Source: Trichobilharzia szidati (lineage: Eukaryota > Platyhelminthes > Trematoda > Strigeidida > Schistosomatidae). Taken from it: DNA of 64,000 bases. The stretch covers positions 107,204,020 through 107,268,019 of the forward strand of contig OX235272.1 of assembly GCA_944472155.2 (NCBI GenBank). The letters are read 5' to 3'. A program made the position numbers and the translations under genes. Below the pieces are notes generated by a model. The model did not search any database, was not told where the DNA came from, and saw nothing but the letters and a program-made list of their open reading frames with translations. Shown here piece by piece: positions 30,745 through 41,717 of the stretch (positions within the stretch are counted from its first letter, which is position 1; the number at the start of each line of letters is the position of its first letter).

Positions 30745-31320
30745 CACATACCAAAGAACCTGAAACTGAAAGGTTCACAAGTATTAAAAAGTGCAATTGC
30801 GCGTCATCCATTAGACACTGGTCATAATGTGGACAACTTGAAGTCATTCAAAATAATCAACAAGCAAAAGAAACCTAACTTGCTACGCTTTGCTGAAGCA
30901 ATTGCTACCAGACGACTTAAACCAAATCTATGTACGCAGAAAGAGACAGTGGTGAATCCTGCACTGCCCTGGTGACAACAAAAAAATATACAACAGCTTG
31001 TTTTTGTTTCCAAGCCTAATTGCCTAATTATTCTATAAATATTTACAAACTGTCAAATATTGATCACAGTTCATTTGAATTATTCTATAAATAGTCAGTG
31101 TTTGTAACTCTTAATTAGTTAAATCACTCCGGACTAATGCTACTTTTACTTCCTACCAATTACTCCTTGTGATCTTGGAAAATTATGTTCAAATGTTTAA
31201 TGTAGTGTAATTCACATTTTTCATCGTTCAGGTTGTAACCAGTTGATAAGAACCCTCGAAATAATAAAAGATGAGCTCATATTATCCTGGTACAATTGTT
31301 GTTCTTGCTTTGTTCAAGTT
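30745..31320 (+). pseudogene. PLE-4 endonuclease C-terminus and 3' end
   Basis: Reads PKNLKLKGSQVLKSAIARH, LDTGHNVDNLKSFKIINKQK, LLRFAEAIATRRLKPNLCTQ, ending LPW before a stop at about 30975. The 3' region has a hammerhead-like site at 31240-31290 (UUGAUAA, stem II GA/UC over ACCC, GAAA) and ends in TTGTTGTTCTTGCTTTGTTC. Confidence 0.8.
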
Positions 31321-31536
31321 TATTAATGGGATGATTTGCATGAAGATAATAAATTAATTGTAGTTCTTATTTCAATAATAGTAATAACACGAAAAATGAC
31401 TTTTCACATAAAAGTGGGGAGAACAAAGTGTTGTGAGGCAGTCTTGTACAAGACTGCACCAGAGAAGCAACAAATAAGTGAAGATTATTGGAAATTTCTC
31501 AGAATCTGGATAATGGTAGGAAGTTGTGAATAATAT

Positions 31537-31818
31537 TGTAACGACAGAAGACAACGGCCAGGCAGCGGATAAGCAACCTCTTCTGATTGGTTGTTTTCCT
31601 GCTGAAGGTTATTCTGTGCTGCTTGTGGTCGTTTCTCAGAAAGTTAAGCCATATATCTGCGAATCGTATTTGCACACGTTAGGTCTGCCGTGATTGGTTG
31701 GTGAGTTCCTCAAGGTTAAGCTTTGTTATTGTTTTTTTCTCATGACCCCTATTCGGGAGGTAAACATTGACGTAAATTGCTGTCTAAAGTTTTTGGCTTG
31801 CAGCTAGCTCTCATCACA
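31537..31818. mobile_element. solo-LTR-like repeat, copy 1
   Basis: Starts TGTAAC and ends CATCACA (TG...CA), 282 bp, flanked by ATAT on both sides. Shares order and sequence with 41718-42053 (ACAGAAGACAA, GGCCAGGCA, GTAAACATTGACGTAAATT, CAGCTCTC-like end). No internal retrotransposon domain is adjacent. Consistent with a solo LTR of a Ty3/Gypsy-like element; orientation unknown. Confidence 0.65.
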
Positions 31819-32932
31819 ATATTAGCCAGGCTACTAAGGTCCTGACTACCGCTAACAGATAGTCTATGCATCTTTGTGCGGCATAAACCGACAGTTAATG
31901 ACTATATGAATTAGTGTTAGGTTTTTCTTGACTACGTCTAACTCTTTTCCAACCTTATCCTACTGAAGACACTGGTTTGTCATTATCAAAACACATCCAA
32001 CCAAACCAAAACGACAAAGTTTAGCGGTCGTATTAAAAAATGTTACGGTCTTCAAAATACACACCATGCTTCGTCTGACTAATGAGCATCATATTGATCC
32101 ATGCTAAGTGAGTAATTTCACCTAAGGATAGTTTGCTTACAAACTTTTAATCTTCTCATATCACCTAATTCCAGAAATCCATCCTTCGTTTAATATCATT
32201 ATTTGTTGTCACTTTAGATGGCATTCCTTTATACCTTCTGAGAAAGCTGTATGGATCCTGATGGAGTGCCTTTACTAACATATTAAACATTTTTGACGTC
32301 CCCATCAAAGTCACACTTTGTCTTTTCACCTCTTCTTCAGAATGACATCTTAAGTATTATCAATGTGTCAGATGTTGGATGTCAGTATTTAAACATATTT
32401 TCTGGAAACTGTCAAAGGAAAGATTTGATTCATACTCCCTTGTTCTGGCCTGAAATCTATCCGGAGTACTGGGGTCTGTTTTCGCCGAGAATCACGAATT
32501 ATTAATGGAACTTTGGTGCAAAAATCTCAAATACTTTGTCCTTCAAACAGAATACCATACAAATGTCATTGGAAGATGCATTTCTTTTCATATAAACAAG
32601 AGTGATCAGCGATCTACACCAGTCCAGTGGAACTTTCTAAAAATCTCATTCACTGGACTATACACTAGTTAACCCAATCAATAAATCATTACCATCTCAA
32701 GAGTCCTGTGCATTGTTTTAGAGGGTGATTTTTGAACTAGCTTAGCTTTCTTATTTGAGTATTTCAGACACCTGCCAGGATGAACTAATCTTTGGTCTTT
32801 CCTTGTTGTCTCAGATTAGACATAGGTATTCTGGCAAAACTCTTCCTCAGTTTATAAACTCCAGGCAGTTGGTGAGTAAGTGGAGATTGAGAAAAAGCAT
32901 CTACAAGCATCATGACAGATCTATCCTTAATA
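31819..32932. other. low-repeat stretch
   Basis: No family in this window matches it. Contains short frames with splice-like edges (see 32815-32871); otherwise nothing identified. Confidence 0.4.
32815..32871 (+). other. possible host-gene exon, 57 bp
   Basis: Preceded by a pyrimidine-rich tract ending TTGTTGTCTCAG and followed by GTGAGTAAGT, a strong donor. Exactly 19 codons, open only in frame 0 (IRHRYSGKTLPQFINSRQL). Short symmetric exons occur in schistosome genes. No protein match is recognised, so this is a signal-based guess. Confidence 0.3.
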
Positions 32933-33131
32933 TTTTTTTTACAATTTTTATTTTGATTATAGCTTGATTCCACACCATATTTTTGGTACACTTGTGGAAT
33001 TTTCAGCATGTGATATCGGTGGCCCAAATTTTGCAGGCCGACCATTGATATCAGGTGTGCGTCAGCAGGGGATCGAATCCCTGCCCATGTGTATGGTTGG
33101 CGAGCGTCCTAACCACTGTGCCACCGACGCT
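32933..33131 (-). mobile_element. SINE-T2
   Basis: The minus-strand head GCGTCGGTGGCACAGTGG with box B GGGATTCGATCC, then GGTCGGCCTGCAAAATTTGG and the tail GCTGAAAATTCCACAAGTG ending A-rich. Same architecture as 13372-13563. Confidence 0.8.
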
Positions 33132-33333
33132 CAGATTCATTCAACCAGACAGTCCATATATGGATGCTAACTGAAATCCAGCAGAGCACTGATTTTTCTG
33201 CACCAGCTGGCAAGTACACATGAACTAGCTGACGAATTTTTCGACTCTCAAAAGTCAAATACTTCAGATTAAAAATGTTTACCAGATGGCGGTAAATAGA
33301 TTACTACACTTTCGTCTTGTTTGTGTTACTCAG

Positions 33334-33414
33334 AGATGCAACCTACGTCCTGAGGCGAAGATATTGGATTTTCTACCAGTACGGTCTACTCTCCAGTTTG
33401 AAACAAATTTCTGA
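33334..33414 (+). other. possible terminal exon
   Basis: Follows TTGTTTGTGTTACTCAG, an acceptor-like site, and is open for 26 codons (RCNLRPEAKILDFLPVRSTL...) to TGA. It is in phase with the 57-bp candidate exon upstream. Product unknown. Confidence 0.25.
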
Positions 33415-33854
33415 CCTTGAATGCTGAAGTATGAAGTTGATATTGTACTTTTAAGAGACTGGAAATCATTCTGTATTGCATGCTTCCTTAATAATGGTCA
33501 CAGAGTTAAGAGAGGTAAAACAAACTGTTTGAGAATTAGCTTTGAAAATGACAAGGAAGCAAGGTCATACACTTAATGACAAACAGGAGAAACCTTTTTG
33601 TTTATGAAAAAATCTAGGTGGTCTGGATTGTATGTCTGCTTAGATCTTGGAAGTTAACTTTGTATTATGCTGATATTAAAGCCTAGAAAGGGACTGCCTG
33701 TGGCGACCACACACAGACTTTTTGAAGGAAAAATCTATTGAGTTTAATCTCTAGGGAAAACGACACCTGTAGATACTGACTACGCTAGGATTAATTGAAG
33801 TGCGCAGTCTTTGTATCAAACCTGTTCTTTCTAACCCCTCATTTTTTCTTATAG

Positions 33855-34001
33855 CGGAAAGATAACATGGATAACTTATCGAACTCCTGGAGGAAACACG
33901 TAGAATTAAGTCTTTACCGTAAGAACTTCCACCACAATGATGATAACTCTTATCCGCCTAACTATTATCCCACAACAATTTCTGGAATTTGGGACATTTA
34001 A
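33855..34001 (+). other. possible exon ending in a stop
   Basis: Preceded by CCCTCATTTTTTCTTATAG. Open for 48 codons (RKDNMDNLSNSWRKHVELSL..., rich in Asn/Tyr/Pro later) to TAA. An internal GTAAGA at about 33919 could serve as a donor. Product not recognised. Confidence 0.3.
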
Positions 34002-34129
34002 GGAAGCTTATTCCATCTAGTATAGCTGGTTAGGTAGTTACGGTGTACACACTTGATCAAAATGTTAAAAACGGCAGGTATTCAATAGGGAAACAGCGAT
34101 ATAAGCTGATTCATGTAAACGACAGAGAT

Positions 34130-34285
34130 GAGAGACAATTTTGTCTGATATAACACACAACATTGAGGTATTATTAACTGGATGAATACTGCACCACTGC
34201 ATGTTATATCAGATAAACTTATATGATATGGAATTACATTCTACCAAGTTTTACACTCACATTATTAATGCTTCTCGGCTTGTGA
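34130..34285. mobile_element. PLE-7-like 3' end fragments, inverted pair
   Basis: Plus-strand TGTTATATCAGATAAACTTA and TATGGAATTACATTCTACC match, on the opposite strand, the 3' region of the PLE at 56325-57310. A reversed part (GTCTGATATAACACACAAC) lies at 34140-34160, making a small head-to-head pair. Confidence 0.5.
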
Positions 34286-34312
34286 GAATGGAGTATGCTG
34301 AAGGGAGCGATT

Positions 34313-35120
34313 ATTACTATTGTTCCCTTGTGTTCCTAGTGGAACATAGGGTTTCAACTACACGTCTCCACTTGATTCTCTCTTCTGCTGTACTTTTCAC
34401 CTGCATCCATGTTATTCCATACTGTTTCAACTCCTCTTCACACGATCTCCTCCATGTCACCCTTGCACTGACGTCCCACTCGCCGCTTCCCTTTCGGGTT
34501 CCACTCGAGCATTGGCCTAACGCGCGATGTCACCCAACGGCCTCCTCAGCGAGTGTCCAATCCATCTCCACTTTCTCCTGCATATTTGTTGGGCGATTAA
34601 CTCTTGTTTTGTCTGTTCCCATAGTTTCTTGTTCGTGATTCTTTCCGGCCATCTGATCTTCAGTATAGAGCGAAGACAGTTGTTGATAAAGGTCTGCAAC
34701 AGGCTGTTGGAAATATTCTTGGTGACCCACCAAGTTTCTGATCCACATAGAAGAACTGACTTGACGTTTGTATTGAAAATCCGAATTTTGTTGTTGAGTG
34801 TGGCTGAGTGACGAAGATTTCCAGATTGGTTTCAGGTTGATGAATGTGTTTCTCGCCTTCCCGATTCTCGATTTGACATCTTCGTCCGTCGGTTTCTCCT
34901 GTAGTTGAGACAATGTTCCCAAGATAAGTGAATGAAGTAACCTCTTTCAAATCCCTCCTGTTGGTGGTGATTGGCGGTGGGTGTTGCTGCTGTTGTTGTT
35001 GTTGTTGTTGGTTATTTTCATAACCTCCGTCTTGTCTATGTTCACCGGAAGTCCTGTCTTTGATGCTTCTTCTTTACCAGTTTGTCGGTTTTCGCTTGTT
35101 AGTCCTCGATTTTGTGTGTG
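34313..35120 (-). pseudogene. RTE-B, 5'-truncated copy
   Basis: 3' end complementary to GTTGAAACCCTATGTTCCAC. Carries VNIDKTEVMKI (with an Asn run from a CAA/AAC microsatellite), MKEVTSFTYLGNIVSTTGE, KSRIGKARNTFINLKPIWKS, IRWPERITNKKLWEQTKQE and KWRWIGHSLRRPLGD, in three frames. No RT catalytic motifs. Confidence 0.9.
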
Positions 35121-35224
35121 TGTGAAGGGAGTGATACAAACTACAAAGTAATAAATTTTCGTATGTTTTTTTGAGAAAATCTGAAGCATATTTAATTTTC
35201 AAGAGTTGCTTTGTGGAGATTTGA

Positions 35225-35490
35225 TTTGTTCTTCAAGTTTGACGAAGGAGTGAACACAGCTAGAAAACCATCGAAAACTAGGGAGTACAACAGAGCTGTT
35301 TCGGCCTGGTTTCGAACTCATCAGAAGTACGCACTCACCACCTACCATTTACGATTGCAAGCTAATAGACGATTCAGCCATTGGGGCCCACCCTACTCAA
35401 TGACCAGTTCATGAATTCTAACCTCTACCAATTCATGATTTTAGCACGAACACTGACCACTGTCATCGGTGGCTAGTTCTAATGGATATT
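35225..35490 (-). mobile_element. HH-D copy, diverged
   Basis: Has the hammerhead region (GCTGTTTCGGCCTGGTTTCG, core AUGAGUU-like, mutated), the tRNA-like head area and the upstream unit sequence (GACCACTGTCATCGGTGGC). Confidence 0.65.
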
Positions 35491-35599
35491 TAGACTTCAT
35501 TTCATCACATCCATTATGAAGACAGGCTTAATTAAGTATCTGTCTGACAAACCGAGCAGTAGCACTAAGTAGTACAAGAAAAGACCTAAATGATGAAAT

Positions 35600-36400
35600 A
35601 AAACAGATAGAAGAAGCGTCGGTGTTAAATAACTATCCTATAAAATTCATTAGGAAGATCAAAAAAGGTCAAAAGCAAAATAAAAGTAATGGTAAAACTA
35701 ATAATGATAACATAAACAAGAAAGAATATAAGGCATCTACAGTTTAGCCATATAAGGAGGGGACATCTGAGACTCTCCCTACGTAGGATTCTTAACAAAG
35801 CAGGAATAAGGGTGGTGGCATTCAAACCTACAAAATCACTCAGGCAGGGATAAACTCTGTAGGTTAAAGGACCCTGTCGGTTGACCAAATTAGACAAAAT
35901 AAGATAATTTACCTTGCAATGACTGTGAGTTAAGTCAACTACATAGGTCAAACTAATAGACCAGGAGTAGTGAGATTATCAGAAGGTTAGAATGACTGAT
36001 CCCACAAAGATAAGTGATTTAGAAAAGAACTCAGCACCGCATTGCACTGCATGCATGCATTAACACACAACGCACAAGAGAGTGGGAGAGGGTTAAAATT
36101 CTAAGAAGTGATATAGGAATGACTCATCATTCATACCGGAAATATTTCGAAAATACTACTACCAATCAAATCAAGCGATGAAAAATAATGGAACTATATA
36201 AACGAAGTTGTAAAGTTGTGTGAATAGTGCCTTGATATGAGATTATGAGCAGTAGTGAATTGTGCTGGAAACGTGGTCATCAGTAGTAAATATTACTGTA
36301 TAACAACACTATGAGACTTTATCAAAATAAAATTTTACCCATAATGGAATTATACTCTACCGCTACTACAGTGCACAAATTTTATTCTTATGTCATCGGT
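35600..36400 (+). pseudogene. PLE-3 endonuclease and 3' end
   Basis: Translation with stops and shifts: YKEGTSETL, RRILNKAGIRVVAFKPTKSL, LKDPVD, then QTNRPGVVRLSE (after YIG). It resembles the start of the PLE-1 endonuclease (PYKNGTSEAI, FKPTNLIKNK). The 3' region has the PLE-3 motif GAGCA...UGCU, GAAAC, GUGGUC (36248-36285) and ends like 49665 (TAATGGAATTATACTCTACC). Confidence 0.8.
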
Positions 36401-37354
36401 GAGTATTTCTCCTCACTCCCTCCCCCACCACCGGATAGACACACTACTGTGAGTGCCAACTTCTGACTAGAATTCCAAGCAACTTATTCCTGTAGCCAGA
36501 ATACTAACACGATAATCAATCATAATGCGGATGATTTATCTTAAAAAAGAACCCCCCGTTGAACAATAAACGAATATGATTAATGATCTCCTAACTTTTG
36601 TCTCAGTTCAGTTGTGTATGTGAACACTATTCGGTAGAGAGAAATTATTCAATATATATATATATATATATAACACCGGCGCGTGTTCCATGACAAGTAA
36701 GATAAAAAATAACGGACAGTGAATGACTTTTTATTCAAAAAAAAAACGAGAGAAGCGAAATAATTGAGAATTCATGATGAACACTTCCCATTATCATTAT
36801 CACGTCTGTCCGTATAATAAAAGTTTTATTTTCTGAATAATATGAAATAAAACACTTGCGTATTTCTCTCTGAGAAAGAGTCGAGTCAGAGAAAAACACA
36901 AAAAAAAATAAAATGAAAAGAAAATGAAAAGAAAAGAAAGGCGGAAAAAAGGAGGGAAATTTTGAGCGCAGTTTGATGTCAAAAGTCTCAAACGACAAAG
37001 TCGACACACAAACACACACGATGAACTGCAGAAAGAAAAAGGGAAATGGGAAATAGGATAAAAAGAGACAAAGCAGAAAAAAATTTATTATAATACAAAT
37101 AACGAATGTGAAGTGAATTAGAAACTAACTGGCGACTAACTTGGAGACGTAGAAACTACCGTGACACAAAGTGATGACGCAAAAAGATTAAAAGAAAAAA
37201 AGATAATAAATAAAATAAAATTGAAATATTTAATAAGCATGCATACACCAAAGAGTGGATTAAATTTAGTTTTATGCAGAAGGAGGGTAATATTTCTCGA
37301 AAACAAATATGTATGCTCCAGACAAAAAAAAATAATCCTAGTACCGTATGTTGA
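36401..37354. other. low-complexity stretch with (AT)n
   Basis: (AT)n at 36650-36672 and a purine-rich tract at about 36890-37090. Frames here are low-complexity artefacts. Confidence 0.6.
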
Positions 37355-37492
37355 CTTGAAGTGAACATAGAGAAGACAGAGGTGATGGAGATGCCCAACC
37401 ATCAACACCACCACCACCACTAACAACAGCAACAACGATAAGCATTAATCCCCATCAGCAGGAGAAGACTGAAGGAAGTCACCTCACCCACT
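37355..37492 (+). pseudogene. RTE fragment, short
   Basis: VNIEKTEVMEMPNHQHHHHH, then LKEVTSPTNQ after an SRR segment: the block downstream of RT motif C. The repeated CAC/CAA codons echo the Gln run of other copies. Confidence 0.65.
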
Positions 37493-37514
37493 AATCAATA
37501 ATAAAAATAATAAT

Positions 37515-37600
37515 AATTTGCTTTATTCGAGAAACAGTACTAGTGGTTCAGTGTGGAATTTTCAGCACATATCTACCAGATTTGCATCTAATTTTATCAA
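37515..37600 (-). mobile_element. CR1-like LINE 3' tail fragment
   Basis: The minus strand reads GTGCTGAAAATTCCACACTG, then TACTGTTTCTCGAATAAAGC, close to the 3' tail of the LINE at 54365-55550 (GCTGAAAATTCCATATTTAT, TACTGTTAGAAATAAAGC). Confidence 0.5.
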
Positions 37601-37899
37601 ACATTTAAAAGGAGTATTTCAAAAAAAAATAAATATGAAGACAACAACAACAAAAACACAAAAAACACAAAAATAATAAAAGAAATGCGAAAAAATACCA
37701 AAAAGTAGAAAGGAAATTAAACAACATAAAATAATATCTCAGTATTGGATAGTGGAAGCTATGATATGATTATGCATGGTGACAGTAAAGCTATAGTCAT
37801 ACAAGAAGTTATGAAATGATATTTAAGAATGTTTATCGCCAAGATGATCAGTTAATTTGGTTGCAACAACACTAAACAATCATAAAATAACATTTCAGG
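37601..37899. other. A-rich stretch
   Basis: Nothing identified. Confidence 0.4.
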
Positions 37900-38738
37900 G
37901 TTGTTGTTTTGTTTTTTTGTATTGTCAGGTCTAATGCAGTGTTTGTAGTGGTAATGTGAGTAATCCTGCATAATACAAAATTTTAAGATGGTGATAATGG
38001 CGTTCACAACCAATGATTGTCAGTTGATATTGCAATAGTGCAATCAAACCTGATATTAGCGATCCCATTGGTGTTCCTTTGACTTGTTCACATATTTGGC
38101 CGTTGAAATGGAAGTATTAGGCATACGTTTATGCATTCCATCCAGCTTTTGTATTGCATTTTTGATTGTTATGGGAGGTGTTGCTGAGTAATTGCTCCAT
38201 GGTCTCTTTTACTAGTTTTTGTCCGACTGAGGTATATAATGCTGTGACGTCGAAGGATATCATTATTTCTAGTTCATCTATCTGGATGACTCTGATTTTC
38301 CCTAGAAATTGGACACAGAGTTGATGGAGTGATCACAAGATTCCGTTAGGTGTTTCAGTTTTCGTTATAATTCTTTGGATAAATTATATGTTGTAGTTCC
38401 TGGGAGTGATACAGTTCATCGTAACGGGATATTTGGCTTGTGTATTTTGGGTCTGCCGTAGAATCGGAGTAGGACTGGTCCACTGGATTTCATTCGCCAT
38501 TGGTCTTGTTTTGTGATCTGTCCAGTTTCGGTGAGCTTGTTTAAGGTCCTTTGGATGCGGTTGTCCAATGTTTGTTTGGGATTTGTTGGGAGTTGTTGAT
38601 ATATATCCTCATCTTTGAGTAGTTCTTCAGCTTTCTTGGTGTGTTCTTCTCTGTCTATGACTACTGTTGTTCTTCCTTTGTCGGTTGGTAAAATGACGAT
38701 GTCCTTCCTATTTTCCAGCTTTTTGAGGGCCTTTATTT
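37900..38738 (-). pseudogene. PLE-6 reverse transcriptase, broken
   Basis: From right to left: ALKKLENRKDIVILPTDKGR, TTVVIDREEHTKKAEELL, the LLRFYGRPKIHKPNIPLR block (open at 38416-38820), then after stops motif A EIMISFDVTALYTSV (about 38230-38275) and motif B region FHFNGQICEQVKGTPMGSLI (about 38045-38110). Motif C is not found, so the copy ends in or before it. Frame breaks at about 38400 and 38330. Joined head to head with the plus-strand endonuclease at 38739. Confidence 0.85.
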
Positions 38739-39340
38739 CTACAAAATAAATTGTAAAAACTGCGAAAAACACTATATTGGCCAAAGTAGACGTCTTCTTC
38801 GTCTTCGTATCCATGATCATAAGCTAGCCATCAAAAGACATGACATCTCTTGCCTCATATCGTCTCACTGCATACAGACAACCACGGGCATCAATTCGAC
38901 TGGGACAACGTTCAAATATTAGACAGAGGAAACACAAAGAATGCCAGAGAATTTTTAGAAGCTTGGCATTCCAGTGAATCATCAATCAATAGACACATCG
39001 TGATAGACAAAATTTACCAATCGGTAATAATAAGAAAATTTCATACACATAGGGTCAAACTCCAGGTCAAGGAAACAATCAGTTCCAATACAAGTAGCCT
39101 AGAGGGTGTGAAAATAAATGAAGACAACGAATCACCTTCAAGGTCACCAGGAGAGATGACTAATAAACTTGTGGAGAAATCTAAAAGCCCACTTCAAATT
39201 GAAGCAAGCGCTGAAAATGTCGCCTAGCCAGTAGGGTAATGAAAGCTTCGCAAATTAACTATCCAACTAGCTCAGAGAACACAACTACATCAAAATCATT
39301 CACCTGAGCTACAGATCTTCTCCATCACATCTACAACGAT
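38739..39340 (+). pseudogene. PLE-6 GIY-YIG endonuclease and 3' end
   Basis: FYKINCKNCEKHYIGQSRRL (GIY = FYK, YIG = YIG, Cys pair), LRLRIHDHKLAIKRHD, then a one-base shift into HQFDWDNVQILDRGNTKNAR and EFLEAWHSSESSINRHIVID, the C-terminal block of PLE endonucleases. The 3' region (TGAAAGCTTCGCAAATTAAC) recurs at 57893-58170. Confidence 0.85.
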
Positions 39341-39790
39341 TTGCATTAGTCCTTATCAGCAGGAGAAGTCTAAAAGAAGTTACCTCTCTCACTTATCAAG
39401 GCAGCATTGTTTCAGATACAGATAAAATAGGCGATGATGTCAAAGCCAATGAAGATCGGGTAAGCTAGGCAAACCTTCGACTGCACTCAGGACAGCGAAC
39501 AAGATCCGAGTTTTCAACGCTATAATTAGGTCATTCAGTGATTCTATACAGTTCAGAGACTTGATTTGAGATTCAACGAAGGTATTTTCCAACAGACTAC
39601 AGACTTTCATCTACACCTGACTTCACTCCATATTGAAGACTAGATGGATGGTAAGGGAGGATAAGTGACGGGGACATTTGTGGACGAACTAATCAATAAG
39701 CTAGTATGTAACAAATTTTCATAAGGTGAAGTGACTGACTGGACACACGTTGAGTCAATTGTTGAGTGTCATCACACACCAAGCCTTTGG
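39341..39790 (+). pseudogene. RTE fragment, old
   Basis: Frames give LKEVTSLTYQGSIVS, then KIRVFNAIIRSF and WMDGKGG-like sequence in the order of the RTE C-terminal half. Many stops. Confidence 0.55.
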
Positions 39791-39959
39791 GTGGGATACG
39801 AATTGGTCTGTGTCACACTGTGACACGGGGCAGGGGATAACATAAAGAGGGTTGGCTAAAAAGATAACGGAGAATTGAATGAAATAGCGGTTTGCTGCTG
39901 AGTGCTGTTGTTTAACTACGAATCCAATGGAATTAACAGATAAGTGGAATAGATACCCT

Positions 39960-40585
39960 TCTCATGTTAACTTCAACTGTGTATACTAATTTACATGTAT
40001 CGGAGGGAGCAGTTACATTCGAAGAACAGAAAGAAGAAGCGCACACAAACCTCCGATTTTCTGAACATGTTTTCAAACAGTTCACGTCTTCAGTGGGGAA
40101 CAAATGCTTTCAACAGTGCCATAGACAGGCATCTCTTTGATATGGGTTGTGAGGTGGACGTCACAAGATCCTTCAAAATTATCAATTGGCAAAAGGGTTC
40201 AATTCTCCTCAAGTTTACCGAAGCAATCTCTATCAAGCGCCTGAAACTCGACTTATGGGTTCAGAAAGAATTGGTTATCAGTCTTTCCTTGCCCTGTCTG
40301 GTAACTGGTTGCTTTCATCCTCTTTTTCATTTGATTACGTAACGCTTAAACATTCCATTCTGCATGATTATTATTGTTTGGGATAAAGTGATTATTATTA
40401 TTACCATTGTATGCATATATTGATTCTTTCTGTTTAAAAATGAACTCTCTGTCTATGCAAGTATGTTAAAATTGTTTCCGTACATAGACTAAACAATATC
40501 TTTAGTCTGTAAGCAGCTGATGAGAAGCCAACAAAATAAGTGAAGGGTGGTACCATTTTATTTTGCACAAACTGTTGTTCTTGCT
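39960..40585 (+). pseudogene. PLE-4 endonuclease and 3' end
   Basis: The frame 39995-40342 reads NAFNSAIDRHLFDMGCEVDV, TRSFKIINWQKGSILLKFTE, AISIKRLKLDLWVQKE; the GIY part upstream is decayed. The 3' region has a hammerhead-like site (CUGAUGA at 40517-40523, spacer GAAGCCAAC) where GAAA has become AAAA. It ends TTGTTCTTGCTTTATTGG. Confidence 0.8.
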
Positions 40586-41264
40586 TTATTGGAAATAATG
40601 ACAAATACCTTGGCATATAACTGTCCAACAAAAAATAACCGTCGCAAGAGTGGTTTTTTAGCCATAATAGAGTTATGACTTAAATTGATCTAGTTGGAAT
40701 TTCTGATTTAGAAATAAACACAATTCATGAATATCTATGATGTAAAAGAAAATGACTGTTATAAACGATTTGAAATTTTTCTCACCAGTTGAATTACGAC
40801 TTTTTTCTATACTCATGGTTTAAAAAGTTAAAGATGACAGATAGCACATGGATTCTTCATAGACGACCATGAATACCCTTTAATAAGGGATGAATGTCGA
40901 CTGGATTTTGAATAATATTCTGTTTGAAAAAGTTCAGGTTAATGTATGAAACACAGTCCTACACATTAAGCTACATCAACGTATATTTCTCAGTGGCAAA
41001 GTTAAACTGTAAGCACCAGCACCAATTTCGCGATGGCTCCACAAGTAGCCAGGAAAGGAAAACCTTGTCGATACAGGCCGCTTTATCTCGAAAAACTCCT
41101 TTCTAACTAATCTGCAAATCAAACTGTGACCGGCCGAAGATATTATACCCGATTCGCCGTTGCACTGCTGAGGCGCCGACCATACAAATAGATTAACAGA
41201 GAGTTCTGTAACCACTTCTACTAACACTGTAATGACCATACTGTTTTCAATCAATTTTTTATTT
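40586..41264. other. unassigned stretch
   Basis: No frame or repeat recognised. Confidence 0.4.
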
Positions 41265-41660
41265 ACAGGATTGATCACAAGGTGACATTATTTAGAGAAC
41301 TACTGGAAAACCAGGGAGTACTTGACAACTATTTGTCTTAGTTTTGAACTCATCATTAGTACTCACCCGGAGGGGTCCATCAAATCAGATCTGACATTGA
41401 CTGATGGCTTCATAATATATACCAGGAAGTACCAGAAGCTGGAATTCATAGATCATTTGTTCGGATTCTAGTATCTGAGTGATCTACGAGCTCGCTCGTA
41501 ACTGGAAGGTCCTAGGTTAGAACCCCGGTGTGTACTTGCTGGTGAAGAGTCCCGATGTGGGAAGAAACAGCTGTCCAGTAGGAATTATTTGATTAATGCA
41601 GGCTCATGATCAATCCTCTAACCAATCAATTTCCTGCAAACCAATACTTGATAATTGGTT
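41265..41660. mobile_element. HH-D inverted pair
   Basis: Minus arm 41265-41370 (core AUGAUGA, stem I GUACUA) and plus arm about 41440-41660 (head ATCTACGAGCTCGCTCG, box B-like GGTTAGAACCCC, mutated hammerhead GGUGAAGAGUCC). Confidence 0.7.
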
Positions 41661-41717
41661 ATTCGTATTTTTTGTATGTTTAAAACTTTTCTGTTCTTTT
41701 CAACGCCTTAGTGATAT

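Larger units (their letters stand above)
33132..34129. other. low-repeat stretch
   Basis: No repeat family recognised. Holds two exon-like segments (33334-33414, 33855-34001). Confidence 0.4.

Noticed and set aside
32293..32505. 70-codon frame after TCACCTCTTCTTCAG as a confident exon
   Set aside because: The acceptor-like side is good, but no donor of any strength follows and the frame ends at a stop without recognisable similarity; left as low-repeat DNA.
36735..37435. Hydrophobic open frames as membrane proteins
   Set aside because: They arise from purine- or pyrimidine-rich low-complexity DNA and overlap on several frames; no conserved residues.
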